DNA of 64,000 bases from positions 62,001-126,000 of the forward strand of contig NZ_BMTQ01000012.1 of the NCBI RefSeq assembly GCF_014649755.1, in the 5' to 3' direction. Under the pieces are notes generated by a model that made no database searches, was not told where the DNA came from, and was given only the letters and a program-made list of their open reading frames with translations. Shown here one piece after another: positions 34,223-42,103 of the stretch. Numbering within the stretch: position 1 is the stretch's first letter; every line of letters begins with the position of its first letter. This stretch comes from Streptomyces litmocidini (GTDB lineage Bacteria; Actinomycetota; Actinomycetes; Streptomycetales; Streptomycetaceae). A program made the position numbers and the translations under genes.

Positions 34223-34912
34223 ATGTCGACGGCACGAGAGCGCATCCTGGAAGCCACCGGGGAACTGCTCGCCACCAAGGACGCACTCGCCATCCCGACC
34301 CGGGCCATCTGCGACCGGGCGAAGGTGGGCATGCCCGAGATCTACCGCCAGTTCGGCGACAAGCAGGGCCTGCTCACGGCGGTGGCCGACATCGGCTTCG
34401 CACGTTTCCTCGCCGAGAAGCGGCGCAACCCGCTCACCGGGGACCCGGTGGCGGACCTGAGCGCGGCCTGGGACAGTCACGTCGCGTTCGCACTGCGCAA
34501 CCCGCACCTCTACCGCCTGATGTTCACGCCGACGGGCGACGCCAAGCCGCAGGCCATCAAGGAGGCGCAGGCGATCCTCCTGAGGGCCGTGGAGCGCTGC
34601 CGTGACGCCGGGCGCCTGCGCATGAGCCCCGAACTGGCCGGCCGGTCGATCCTCTCCGCCAACGTGGGCGTGTGCATGATGGCGCTGTCCTTCCCCGAGC
34701 TGTTCGGGGACCCGGCCCTCTCGCACGCGGTCCGCGACGCCGTCATCGGGAAGGTCACCGGCGACGAGCGCGAGGACACCCGGATCGGCTCCGCGACCCT
34801 CCTCGCCCAGGCACTGGTCGGCACCCTGACGGGGACGGCGCCGGTGAGCGCGGCGGACCTCGAACGGCTGACGCGCGCGCGGCGGACGCCGGACACGACC
34901 CCGGAGCCGTGA
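34223..34912 (+). CDS. TetR-family transcriptional regulator
   Basis: This 229-residue repressor-type protein has an N-terminal helix-turn-helix (RERILEATGELLATK... PTRAICDRAKVGMPEIYRQFGDKQGLL, about 5-52) and an all-helical ligand and dimer domain. A Met/Cys patch around ANVGVCMMALSFPELF may line the pocket. Start at ATG 34223 or in-frame GTG 34214. It is divergent from the cysteine hydrolase, with shared operator-like elements, so it probably controls that enzyme and itself in response to a small ligand. Confidence 0.85.
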   Translation: MSTARERILEATGELLATKDALAIPTRAICDRAKVGMPEIYRQFGDKQGLLTAVADIGFARFLAEKRRNPLTGDPVADLSAAWDSHVAFALRNPHLYRLMFTPTGDAKPQAIKEAQAILLRAVERCRDAGRLRMSPELAGRSILSANVGVCMMALSFPELFGDPALSHAVRDAVIGKVTGDEREDTRIGSATLLAQALVGTLTGTAPVSAADLERLTRARRTPDTTPEP

Positions 34913-34991
34913 CGCCCGGCCGCACCCCCGCCCCCGGCGATGCGGAGGACCATTTCCCTCTTCGGCCACCTGGAAGCAGGACCCGGCCGGA

Positions 34992-34997
34992 TAGAAT
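34992..34997 (+). promoter_or_regulatory. TAGAAT -10 element of the kinase operon
   Basis: TAGAAT is a near-ideal Streptomyces -10 sequence, 20 bases before the GTG at 35018. No good -35 is visible at 17-19 bases, which suggests an activator or an alternative sigma factor. It also argues that the in-frame ATG at 34940 lies upstream of the transcript. Confidence 0.45.
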
Positions 34998-35017
34998 CCC
35001 GCCGCGGGGGTGACGGT

Positions 35018-37315
35018 GTGGACGAGCGGGCTTCGGCGGCCGATGTGACGCGTCGTGACGACGCCGGTTCCGGCGCAGGGGTGCCCGACGCCGCCGTGAC
35101 GCGTCGCGACGGCGGCGGGGAGCCCGGGACCCTGCTGCGATTACCCTCGGCGCTGGCCGAACGTTTCACGGTGGTACGGGAGTTGCCGCACCAGGGCCGC
35201 GAGGCGGACGTCCTGCTCGTCCGCGACGCCCCGGGGGACGAGTTCGTCGCCAAGGTGTACCGCCGCGGGGTCCGGGTCGCGCCGGAGGTCTGGGAGCGCC
35301 TGCGGGGGCTGGAGAGCGGCCACGTGGCGCGCGTGATCGAGACGGGCTTCTCGGACGGTCGCGACTTCGAGGTCTCGGAGTACCTCCCCGGAGGGTCGCT
35401 GGAGGACCTGGTCGGCACCGGGGCCCCGGTGCCGCCGGACGTCCTGTCCGACGTCGTCTCCCAGTTGACGGCGGCGGTGGCCCATCTGCACGGCGCGGGG
35501 ATCGTGCACGGCGACCTGAAGCCCTCCAACGTGCTCCTCCGCCGCAGGGAGCCGCTGGAGCTGGCGCTGGCCGACTTCGGCGTGAGCAAGTCGCTGGACG
35601 CGACCTCCCGGTTCACCCGGCGCGTGTTCGGGACGCTGGCGTACGCGGCCCCCGAGTACGTGTTCGGCGCGGAGGTCTCCGGTTCTCAGGACTGGTGGGC
35701 CGTAGGGATGATCGTCCGTCAACTGGCCACCGGTCGGGCCCCTTTCGAAGGCCTGTCCGAGCAGGCGGTCCGGCACCGTCTGGCGACGCGGCCGGTCGAC
35801 GTGTCGGACGTGCCGGACGAGCGGGTGCGGCTGCTGTGCGGCGGGCTGCTGGTCCGGGACCCGGGGCGCCGGTGGGGCGCCGCCGAGGTCCGCGGATGGA
35901 TCGGGGGCGACTCCCCGGAGGTGCCGGAGGAGCCGCCCCCTCCCGGCGTTCGGCCGGCGGGCGCCGCCGGCCGCAGGCCCCTGCAGTTCAAGGGCGTGAA
36001 GCACACGGAGAAGGCGGCGCTGGCCCGGGCCCTGGCGGCGGACTGGGAGACCGCCGCGCGCCGGTTCTTCGTCGCCATGGGCGACCGGGACGACCCCAGC
36101 CAGGGCTGGCGCCAACTGCGCACCTGGCTGGCGCAGTTCGAGGACCCCGAGGACGACGACCTCGAAGAGCTGGTGGACCTGGTCGACGTCCACCTCCCCG
36201 GAGCCGACGCCCCGGACGTGAAGCTGCTGCGGCTGCTGCGCTGGCTCGATCCGACGATGCCGCCCGTCTACCGCGGCAAGCGCATGCTTCCCGAGGATCT
36301 GCTCGCCCTCGCCGAACAGGCCTCCTCCCCCCACGACGACGACGGCCGCCGGGCCGCGCGGGAACTCGTCGACGAGCTGTACACGGGCGACCTGGTCACC
36401 GCCCTCGCGACCTTCGGCGAGGGCGCCGAACAGCTCGCCGACGTCGACCGGCGGTGGCGCGACCTGAACGCCCGGTGGGACGAGCTGCGGAAGTCGACCG
36501 CGCTGCCGACCAGGATCCGGAGGGAACTCGCGGACTCCGAGATCCGGGTGGAGGCCCTGGCCGTCGCGGTGGCCCCGGACTGGGCGAGGGCGCTGCGACA
36601 GCGGATCGAGTCCGCCGCCGCGCCCGTCCGGGGCAGGACCGGCTGGTTCGACGCGCTGCTCGCCGACGGCGGGGACCCCGTCCGCCATCTGGCGGCCACC
36701 CTCGCCCTGCCGGCCGCCGTCGCCGAGGCCCGCCGCCTGGACGAGCTGCGCCGCGCGCACGCGGCCGCGGAGACGGCCCACCGGCACGGGTGGCGGGACG
36801 CCGAGGAGCACCGGCGGTCCGGCACCGGAGAGGCCGTGCTGCGCGCCCTCGGCGGAGCGGCCCTGCTGTTCGCCCTGCCGGTCGGTCTTCCGCTGCTCCT
36901 GGGAGCCCTGGTCGGCGAGGAGGAGTTCCTGGGACGGTTCGTCCCCGCCGCGACGGTGACCTGCGGGATTCCGCTCGCCTGCGAACTGGCGCTGGCGGCG
37001 GGGCTCGGAGGGGACTACCACCCGGGGTGGTCCCTCCGGTCCCGCCTCGCCGGCCTCCGCCGCCGGCTGCCCGGCCGGCAGGGAGCGCTGGCGACGCAGC
37101 TGCAGCCCCTGCGGAAGAGCACGCTCGCCTGCGGCGGGGGCTGCCTCCTCTACCTGGCGCTCGGCACCGCGATCTGGGCGATCGTCACCCTGCGGGCCTG
37201 GTCCCCGGTCCCCTTCCTGGTCGGGGCGGGATACGGGATCTGGACGTTCGCCCGGTACCGGGATTGGCGCACGGCACACGAGTCACAGCGGACACAGGTT
37301 CTGGGGGAGCGATGA
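35018..37315 (+). CDS. Membrane-anchored Ser/Thr protein kinase, first gene of five-gene operon
   Basis: This 765-residue protein starts at GTG 35018 behind GGGGGTG. The kinase domain (about 50-320) has Lys79 (FVAK), HGDLKPSN (164-171; catalytic Asp166, Asn171), DFG (186-188) and APE (211-213). The usual Arg before the catalytic Asp is Gly, making it a non-RD kinase, and the glycine loop is unusual (HQGREADV). A Pro-rich linker follows, then a long helical region (about 340-610) and four hydrophobic segments in two pairs (about 615-670 and 710-750). Codon 42 is TTA (35141-35143), a bldA target. It overlaps the next gene by four bases (ATGA). Confidence 0.88.
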   Translation: MDERASAADVTRRDDAGSGAGVPDAAVTRRDGGGEPGTLLRLPSALAERFTVVRELPHQGREADVLLVRDAPGDEFVAKVYRRGVRVAPEVWERLRGLESGHVARVIETGFSDGRDFEVSEYLPGGSLEDLVGTGAPVPPDVLSDVVSQLTAAVAHLHGAGIVHGDLKPSNVLLRRREPLELALADFGVSKSLDATSRFTRRVFGTLAYAAPEYVFGAEVSGSQDWWAVGMIVRQLATGRAPFEGLSEQAVRHRLATRPVDVSDVPDERVRLLCGGLLVRDPGRRWGAAEVRGWIGGDSPEVPEEPPPPGVRPAGAAGRRPLQFKGVKHTEKAALARALAADWETAARRFFVAMGDRDDPSQGWRQLRTWLAQFEDPEDDDLEELVDLVDVHLPGADAPDVKLLRLLRWLDPTMPPVYRGKRMLPEDLLALAEQASSPHDDDGRRAARELVDELYTGDLVTALATFGEGAEQLADVDRRWRDLNARWDELRKSTALPTRIRRELADSEIRVEALAVAVAPDWARALRQRIESAAAPVRGRTGWFDALLADGGDPVRHLAATLALPAAVAEARRLDELRRAHAAAETAHRHGWRDAEEHRRSGTGEAVLRALGGAALLFALPVGLPLLLGALVGEEEFLGRFVPAATVTCGIPLACELALAAGLGGDYHPGWSLRSRLAGLRRRLPGRQGALATQLQPLRKSTLACGGGCLLYLALGTAIWAIVTLRAWSPVPFLVGAGYGIWTFARYRDWRTAHESQRTQVLGER

Positions 37316-38622
37316 GCGGGCCCAAATGTACGACGTACCAGCTCGAACAGTCCTTCACCGTCGCCGAGTTGCGTGCGGCGACGCGCGACGCCGCGGTGCG
37401 CGAGGCGACACGGCGCCGGCAGGAGGCCGCCCGCGAGGCGGCCCTCCGGGCGGCGGCCGCCCGGGACGCGGCCGTGCGCGGGGTGAAGACGCGCAACGCG
37501 CGGATCACGGCGCTCTCCCTGGCCCGGGAGGACCGCGGCAAGCGGTACGGCGCCGCCATCTCCGTACGCGTCCCCGAACCGCTCCTCATCGGCTCGCAGT
37601 CCACGTCCCAGCTGGAGGCCTGGTGCGCCGAGACCGACGGCGCGCTGGCCGGCGCGGAGCGGGAACTGCGGGAACAGACCGCCCGCGCCCTCGCGGCGGA
37701 ACTGTTCGCCGGCCTGGGCGGGCCCGCCGCCGGGCGCCGCCCGGTCGACGCCGCCGAGCTGTTCGCGGACCGCCCGGAGGCCTCCCCCGCGCGGCCCTCC
37801 GGCACCGACGGCGCCCGGGGCGGGGACGGAGCCGCGCGCGAGGACGTCGGCCGGGCCCTGGCCCGGGTCCTCTCGCGCCTCCTTCCCGACTGCGGCGAGG
37901 AGCATCGCGCGGACGCCCGGACAGCCGCGGCGCGGGTGGCCGCGGCGGCCACCCTCGACGAGGCACGCAGCTGGCTGACCGAGACGAGGCTCCGGGTCCA
38001 GCGCGCCAACGAGGCGGCGGAGGCCGCGCGGCACGAGGCCGACGAAGCGCTCGGACTCCTCCACGACCTGGAGGGGTTCGAGGACACCGGGGAGACGGAG
38101 GCCGACTCCGTGCGGGCCCTGCTCGCGGAAGTCGTCTCCGGCCGCCGCGCCCTCGACAGGCCGCTGCGCCGGCGGGCCGCCGACTGCCGGGCCGCGGCCG
38201 AGGCGGAGGCCGAGCAGCGGTACGTGGTCAGCACGGTGACCGACGCCCTCGCCGACCTCGGCTACCAGGTCGGCGGAGGGTTCGAGACGCTCACCGTCGC
38301 CGACGGCGTCCTGCGTCTGTCACGGAGCGAATGGCCCGAGCACGCCGTCAACCTGGCCGTCGACCGGCAGGGCGGTCAGCTGCGCACCGCCGTGGTGCGC
38401 ACCGCCGCCGGACGCGGCGACGACGACGCGCACGTCGACGTCGAGCGCGAGGAGCAGTGGTGCCGGGACTTCCGTGAACTGCGCGGCCGCCTGGCGGAGG
38501 CGGGGCTGAGGACGGACGTCCAGGTCGCGGTTCCGCCCGGACGGGTTCCCGTGCCCCTGGTGGTCGCCCCGGCCGCGTCGGGCCCGCGGGCCCGGCCCGG
38601 GCACCGGGAGCGCGAGCGGTGA
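37312..38622 (+). CDS. Unrecognised helical, coiled-coil-rich protein of the kinase operon
   Basis: This 436-residue protein overlaps the kinase stop (ATGA). It starts MSGPKCTTYQLEQSF, followed by a strongly helical Ala/Arg/Glu region (about 15-60) likely to be a coiled coil. The middle (100-290) is helical with alternating charges; the C-terminus (about 290-415) looks like a compact alpha/beta domain (VSTVTDALADLGYQVGGGFETL... VLRLSRSEWPEHAVNLAVDR). There is no signal peptide, membrane span or known catalytic motif. It may be an adaptor or substrate of the kinase or of the AAA+ protein. Function unknown. Confidence 0.75.
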   Translation: MSGPKCTTYQLEQSFTVAELRAATRDAAVREATRRRQEAAREAALRAAAARDAAVRGVKTRNARITALSLAREDRGKRYGAAISVRVPEPLLIGSQSTSQLEAWCAETDGALAGAERELREQTARALAAELFAGLGGPAAGRRPVDAAELFADRPEASPARPSGTDGARGGDGAAREDVGRALARVLSRLLPDCGEEHRADARTAAARVAAAATLDEARSWLTETRLRVQRANEAAEAARHEADEALGLLHDLEGFEDTGETEADSVRALLAEVVSGRRALDRPLRRRAADCRAAAEAEAEQRYVVSTVTDALADLGYQVGGGFETLTVADGVLRLSRSEWPEHAVNLAVDRQGGQLRTAVVRTAAGRGDDDAHVDVEREEQWCRDFRELRGRLAEAGLRTDVQVAVPPGRVPVPLVVAPAASGPRARPGHRERER

Positions 38623-38679
38623 CCCGCCCGCGGGGGCGACGGGGCTGTGGACCATGAGCCGGTGACAGGAGGAGGGCCT

Positions 38680-40575
38680 TTGTCCGCCGAGGACACGCGC
38701 GCACCCGGGAGCGTCCCGCCGACCGGCGGGCCGCCGTTCATCAGGGAGTTCGAGGCGACCCTGCCCGTGCACGCGCAGTTCGTGCTGTGGGGGAACCGCC
38801 ATGACAGCTTCCTCGTCCGGGAGCCGGGCGGCACGCGCCCGCGTCTGCTGTCCCTGCCCGACCTGCTCTGGGAGACGCTCCGCACGAGCGGCTACGCGTG
38901 CCTGCTCGTGCACGACCCCGTGGACGGCCTCAGGGTGCACCTGCCGGCCACCGCCACGGCGGAGGAGACCGAGCGGGCCGAGGCTGCCGCGGCCCGGCTG
39001 CTTCCCCGGCTCCCGCGGCCGGGGACCCTCCTCTCGCTGGAGGCGCTGCGCACGCTGATGGCCGGACTGGCCCGCCCCGCGCTGCGGATCCGGGCCGCGC
39101 TGGCGATCGACGACGCCTCCCGCATCGCGCGCGGCGCGACGGAGATGGAACCGAACGAGCGGGACTTCTTCAGGTTCTGCGCCAGGCTCTCCCGGATCGC
39201 CGTCCCGGTGGGGGCGCCGGACGGCCGTACGACCCCGCTGTACAACCCGGTGATCTGGCTGGCCGACCGGGAGGGCGACCTGCCGGCCTGGCTCACCTCG
39301 GGCAACGACCAGATCCGGTCCATCGGGCTGCCGGTCCCGGACCTGGGCGACCGCCAGACCACGGCCCGCCTGCTGATGAAGCCCTTCGGCGTCACGGACC
39401 TCGACGCGGACGCGCGGGCGGCCGGGGCGTGCGACGCGTTCGCCGCCCGGACGGACGGGCTCACCCTGCAGGCGATGATCGAGATCACCCGGCTGGCCCG
39501 GGACCGCGGCCTGACGGCGACGGAGCTTCCGGACGCGATCCGCCTCTACAAGCTCGGCGTCATGGACAACCCCTGGAAACGGGAGTACCTCCGCAAGCGG
39601 ATCACGGACGGCCAGCATTCGATCCCGCGGCGCGTCGTCGGACAGCCGCAGGCCGTCACCAAGACCCTCGACATCCTGAAGCGGGCGGCCCTCGGGCTGT
39701 CCGGCGCACAGCAGTCCAGGTCCTCGGACCGGCCCCGCGGCGTGCTGTTCTTCGCCGGCCCCACGGGCGTGGGCAAGACGGAACTGGCCAAGGCCGTCTC
39801 GTCATTGATCTTCGCGGACGAGTCCGCCTACCTGCGCTTCGACATGAGCGAGTTCTCCTCGGAGCACGCCGGGGACCGGCTGATCGGGGCGCCGCCGGGA
39901 TACGTCGGGTTCGAGGCGGGCGGCGAACTGACCAACGCCGTGCGCCGGCAACCGTTCAGGGTGATCCTCTTCGACGAGATCGAGAAGGCGCACCCCCGGA
40001 TCCTGGACAAGTTCCTGCAGGTCCTGGAGGACGGCCGGCTGACGGACGGGCGCGGCTCGACGGTGCGCTTCTCCGAGTCCGTCCTCGTGTTCACCTCCAA
40101 CCTCGGCATGAGCGTGGAGGACGGCGGCGGACGGCTCGTGCCCCACGTCCACCCCGGCATGCCGTACGAGGAGATCGAGGAGCGCGTGAAGACGGCGATC
40201 AGCGACCACTTCACCCGGGTCCTCGGCCGGCCGGAACTGCTCAACCGCCTCGGGGACAACATCGTGGTCTTCGACTTCATCGGCCCCGAGGCGGCCGCCC
40301 GCATCTTCGACCTCCAGCTCGACAACATCGTCTCCCGGGTCCACGAGGAGCAGGGCATCGTCCTGGACGTGGCCCCCGGCGCCCGGGCCGCCCTGCGGGA
40401 GCGCTGCGCCGGCGACCCGCGCATGGGCGGCCGGGGCATCGGCACGGCCCTGGAGTCCCAGTTCGTCAATCCCCTCGCCCGGGCCCTGTTCGACCGGGAC
40501 CCGGCGGCGGGTGCGCGCGTCCGGGTGACCGGTCTGCGGCGCGAGGGCGACATCGTCTCCGTGGAGCTGGCATGA
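38680..40575 (+). CDS. ClpB-like AAA+ ATPase with a P-loop-less first half
   Basis: This 631-residue protein starts at TTG 38680, just after a perfect GGAGGAGGG; the GTG at 38647 precedes that site and is less likely. Residues about 20-300 resemble a degenerate AAA domain: FVLWGNRHDSF, a Walker B-like RIRAALAIDDASRIA and a sensor-like NPVIWLADREGDL, but no Walker A. Residues 310-631 are a class II Clp/HSP100 module: Walker A GPTGVGKT (360-367), pore loop GYVG (407-410), Walker B VILFDEIEKAH (Asp432, Glu433), sensor 1 TSN (472-474), and a C-terminal small domain with GGRGIGTALES. It probably unfolds or remodels a protein partner. Confidence 0.85.
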   Translation: MSAEDTRAPGSVPPTGGPPFIREFEATLPVHAQFVLWGNRHDSFLVREPGGTRPRLLSLPDLLWETLRTSGYACLLVHDPVDGLRVHLPATATAEETERAEAAAARLLPRLPRPGTLLSLEALRTLMAGLARPALRIRAALAIDDASRIARGATEMEPNERDFFRFCARLSRIAVPVGAPDGRTTPLYNPVIWLADREGDLPAWLTSGNDQIRSIGLPVPDLGDRQTTARLLMKPFGVTDLDADARAAGACDAFAARTDGLTLQAMIEITRLARDRGLTATELPDAIRLYKLGVMDNPWKREYLRKRITDGQHSIPRRVVGQPQAVTKTLDILKRAALGLSGAQQSRSSDRPRGVLFFAGPTGVGKTELAKAVSSLIFADESAYLRFDMSEFSSEHAGDRLIGAPPGYVGFEAGGELTNAVRRQPFRVILFDEIEKAHPRILDKFLQVLEDGRLTDGRGSTVRFSESVLVFTSNLGMSVEDGGGRLVPHVHPGMPYEEIEERVKTAISDHFTRVLGRPELLNRLGDNIVVFDFIGPEAAARIFDLQLDNIVSRVHEEQGIVLDVAPGARAALRERCAGDPRMGGRGIGTALESQFVNPLARALFDRDPAAGARVRVTGLRREGDIVSVELA

Positions 40576-41246
40576 CGGCCTCCCCCGCCTCCCCCCGCCC
40601 CGTCCGGCTGATGCTGAACAAGGCGCACTATCCGGTGACCTCGCTGGGTCCCGGGACCCGGGCGGGCATCTGGACGCAGGGCTGCACGATCGGCTGTGCC
40701 GGGTGCGTCTCGCGGGACACCTGGGCGGCCGACCCCGGCACGCTCGTGGACGTCGAGGCGGTCGGGTCCTGGCTCGCCGGCCTGCCCGATCCGCTCGACG
40801 GGATCACGATCTCGGGGGGAGAGCCGTTCCAGCAGCCGGAAGCGCTCGCCGCGCTCCTGGACCGGATCCACGTCCGGCGCCGCGAGCGGCCCGCGCCCCT
40901 GGACGTGCTCGTCTACAGCGGGTACTCCCTCGCCCGGCTGAGGAAGGAGCACCCCGCGCTGCTCGACCGGTGCGACGCGGTGCTCACCGGCCCGTACGTC
41001 GAGCGCCTCAACACCCCCGGCCTGCGGTGGAGGGGTTCGAGCAACCAGCGGCTGACCGCGCTGACCGATCTCGGGCGGGAGCGGTACGAGGGGACCGGCC
41101 CGGCCGGATCGCCGCCCATGCAGGTCGCGGTGGCCGACGGCCGCATCTGGTTCATCGGCGTTCCCCGCCGGGGCGACATGGACCACCTGAGCACCCGGCT
41201 CCGATCGGCCGGCATCACCATGGAAGAAGTGTCGTGGCGCAGTTGA
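40572..41246 (+). CDS. Small radical-SAM (4Fe-4S activase-like) protein
   Basis: This 224-residue protein has Cys38-x3-Cys42-x2-Cys45 (TQGCTIGCAGC), the radical-SAM [4Fe-4S] motif, and SGGEPFQQ (81-88), the GGE SAM-binding motif. Size and layout resemble NrdG-type activating enzymes, which make a glycyl radical, but no glycyl-radical enzyme is in the window. It may modify a product or partner of the operon. It overlaps the AAA+ gene by four bases (ATGA) and the FHA gene by 13 bases. Confidence 0.85.
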   Translation: MTASPASPRPVRLMLNKAHYPVTSLGPGTRAGIWTQGCTIGCAGCVSRDTWAADPGTLVDVEAVGSWLAGLPDPLDGITISGGEPFQQPEALAALLDRIHVRRRERPAPLDVLVYSGYSLARLRKEHPALLDRCDAVLTGPYVERLNTPGLRWRGSSNQRLTALTDLGRERYEGTGPAGSPPMQVAVADGRIWFIGVPRRGDMDHLSTRLRSAGITMEEVSWRS

Positions 41247-41995
41247 TCTGCTCGATCTGCGGCCTGGCGGCGGAGGAGGACGACCTCGTCTGCCGGGGCT
41301 GCTCCGGAAACCTCAGCCGTCCCGTCGCCGCCCGCCGTCCGCCGTCCGGGGCGGAGTCCCCGGGGGCGGTGGGCGAGGGCGGTCCGGCCGAGGAGGAGAC
41401 GGAGGAGGAGCTGGATGAGGAGCCGGAGGAGGGACCCCTGGCCTGCCCGCACTGCGGGGCTCCGGTTCCCGTGCCGACCAATCAGGTGTGCGTGGCCTGC
41501 CAGCGGTTGCTGGGCGGGGCGCGGCCGTCCCGTACCGCCGCCGTGGACGTCCGGGCGACCCGTACCGCCGCCGTGGACGTCCGGGCGACCCGTACCGCCG
41601 CCGTGGACGCGCGGCCGACCCGTACCGCCGCCGTGGACGCGCGGGCGACCCGCCGCGACCTTCCCACCGCCGTCCTGCGGATCCGGTTCGGCGCGGTGGA
41701 GCGCACCGTGACGCCGGGCGGCACCCTGCTCCTCGGCCGGGCTCCGGCCGCCCGCACGACGCGCGGTCTGCTGGCCCGCCACGACAACGTCTCCCGTCGG
41801 CACGCGACCGTCGGCCTGGAGCCGGACGGCACCGCCTGGGTGCGGGACGAGCACTCCACCAACGGCACCTTCGTGAACGACGGTCCGGTCGGCGCCGGTG
41901 TGCGGACGCCCCTCCGGGACGGTGACGTGCTGAGGCTGGCCGCGGACTGCACGCTCGTGATCGCCCTCGACGGGCCGGAGGGAGAGGGGCGGTGA
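41234..41995 (+). CDS. Double zinc-ribbon FHA-domain protein with Thr repeats
   Basis: This 253-residue protein starts at GTG 41234 after GGAAG. Two zinc knuckle pairs (Cys6/9/20/23 and Cys71/74/86/89) flank an acidic Glu-rich segment. Residues 100-139 are four 10-residue repeats (RTAAVDVRAT type). The FHA domain (about 145-245) keeps Gly168-Arg169, Ser187...His190 and NGT (210-212), which bind phosphothreonine. The repeats offer four Thr residues (101, 111, 121, 131) as probable sites for the operon kinase. Last gene of the operon. Confidence 0.87.
   Translation: MAQLICSICGLAAEEDDLVCRGCSGNLSRPVAARRPPSGAESPGAVGEGGPAEEETEEELDEEPEEGPLACPHCGAPVPVPTNQVCVACQRLLGGARPSRTAAVDVRATRTAAVDVRATRTAAVDARPTRTAAVDARATRRDLPTAVLRIRFGAVERTVTPGGTLLLGRAPAARTTRGLLARHDNVSRRHATVGLEPDGTAWVRDEHSTNGTFVNDGPVGAGVRTPLRDGDVLRLAADCTLVIALDGPEGEGR
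41531..41650 (+). repeat. Four tandem 30-bp repeats inside the FHA gene
   Basis: The unit starts CGTACCGCCGCCGTGGACG and is present four times, nearly identical in DNA. This implies recent expansion or homogenisation. Each copy encodes one 10-residue Thr repeat, so slippage changes the number of phosphosites without a frameshift. Confidence 0.85.
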
Positions 41996-42103
41996 CGGCC
42001 GGGGCCCCGGGTCCCCCGGGGACCGGCTTCCCGGAGGGCGGTCGAGCCGGCCGTCGCCGCGCCCCGGGGCCGCCCCGGTCCGTCGCTCCCCGTCCGTCCC
42101 GCC

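Noticed and set aside
34940..35017. Longer N-terminus of the kinase from ATG 34940
   Set aside because: A good -10 box (34992-34997) lies downstream of it and the GTG at 35018 has a ribosome site.
38647..38679. GTG 38647 as start of the AAA+ protein
   Set aside because: The perfect GGAGGAGGG lies after it, directly before TTG 38680.
40572..41246. Annotation as anaerobic ribonucleotide reductase activator NrdG
   Set aside because: Size and motifs are similar, but no NrdD or other glycyl-radical enzyme is near and the operon context is different.
35018..41995. Type VI secretion or contractile injection locus
   Set aside because: Kinase, FHA and Clp-type proteins are present, but no sheath, tube, baseplate or spike genes occur in the window.
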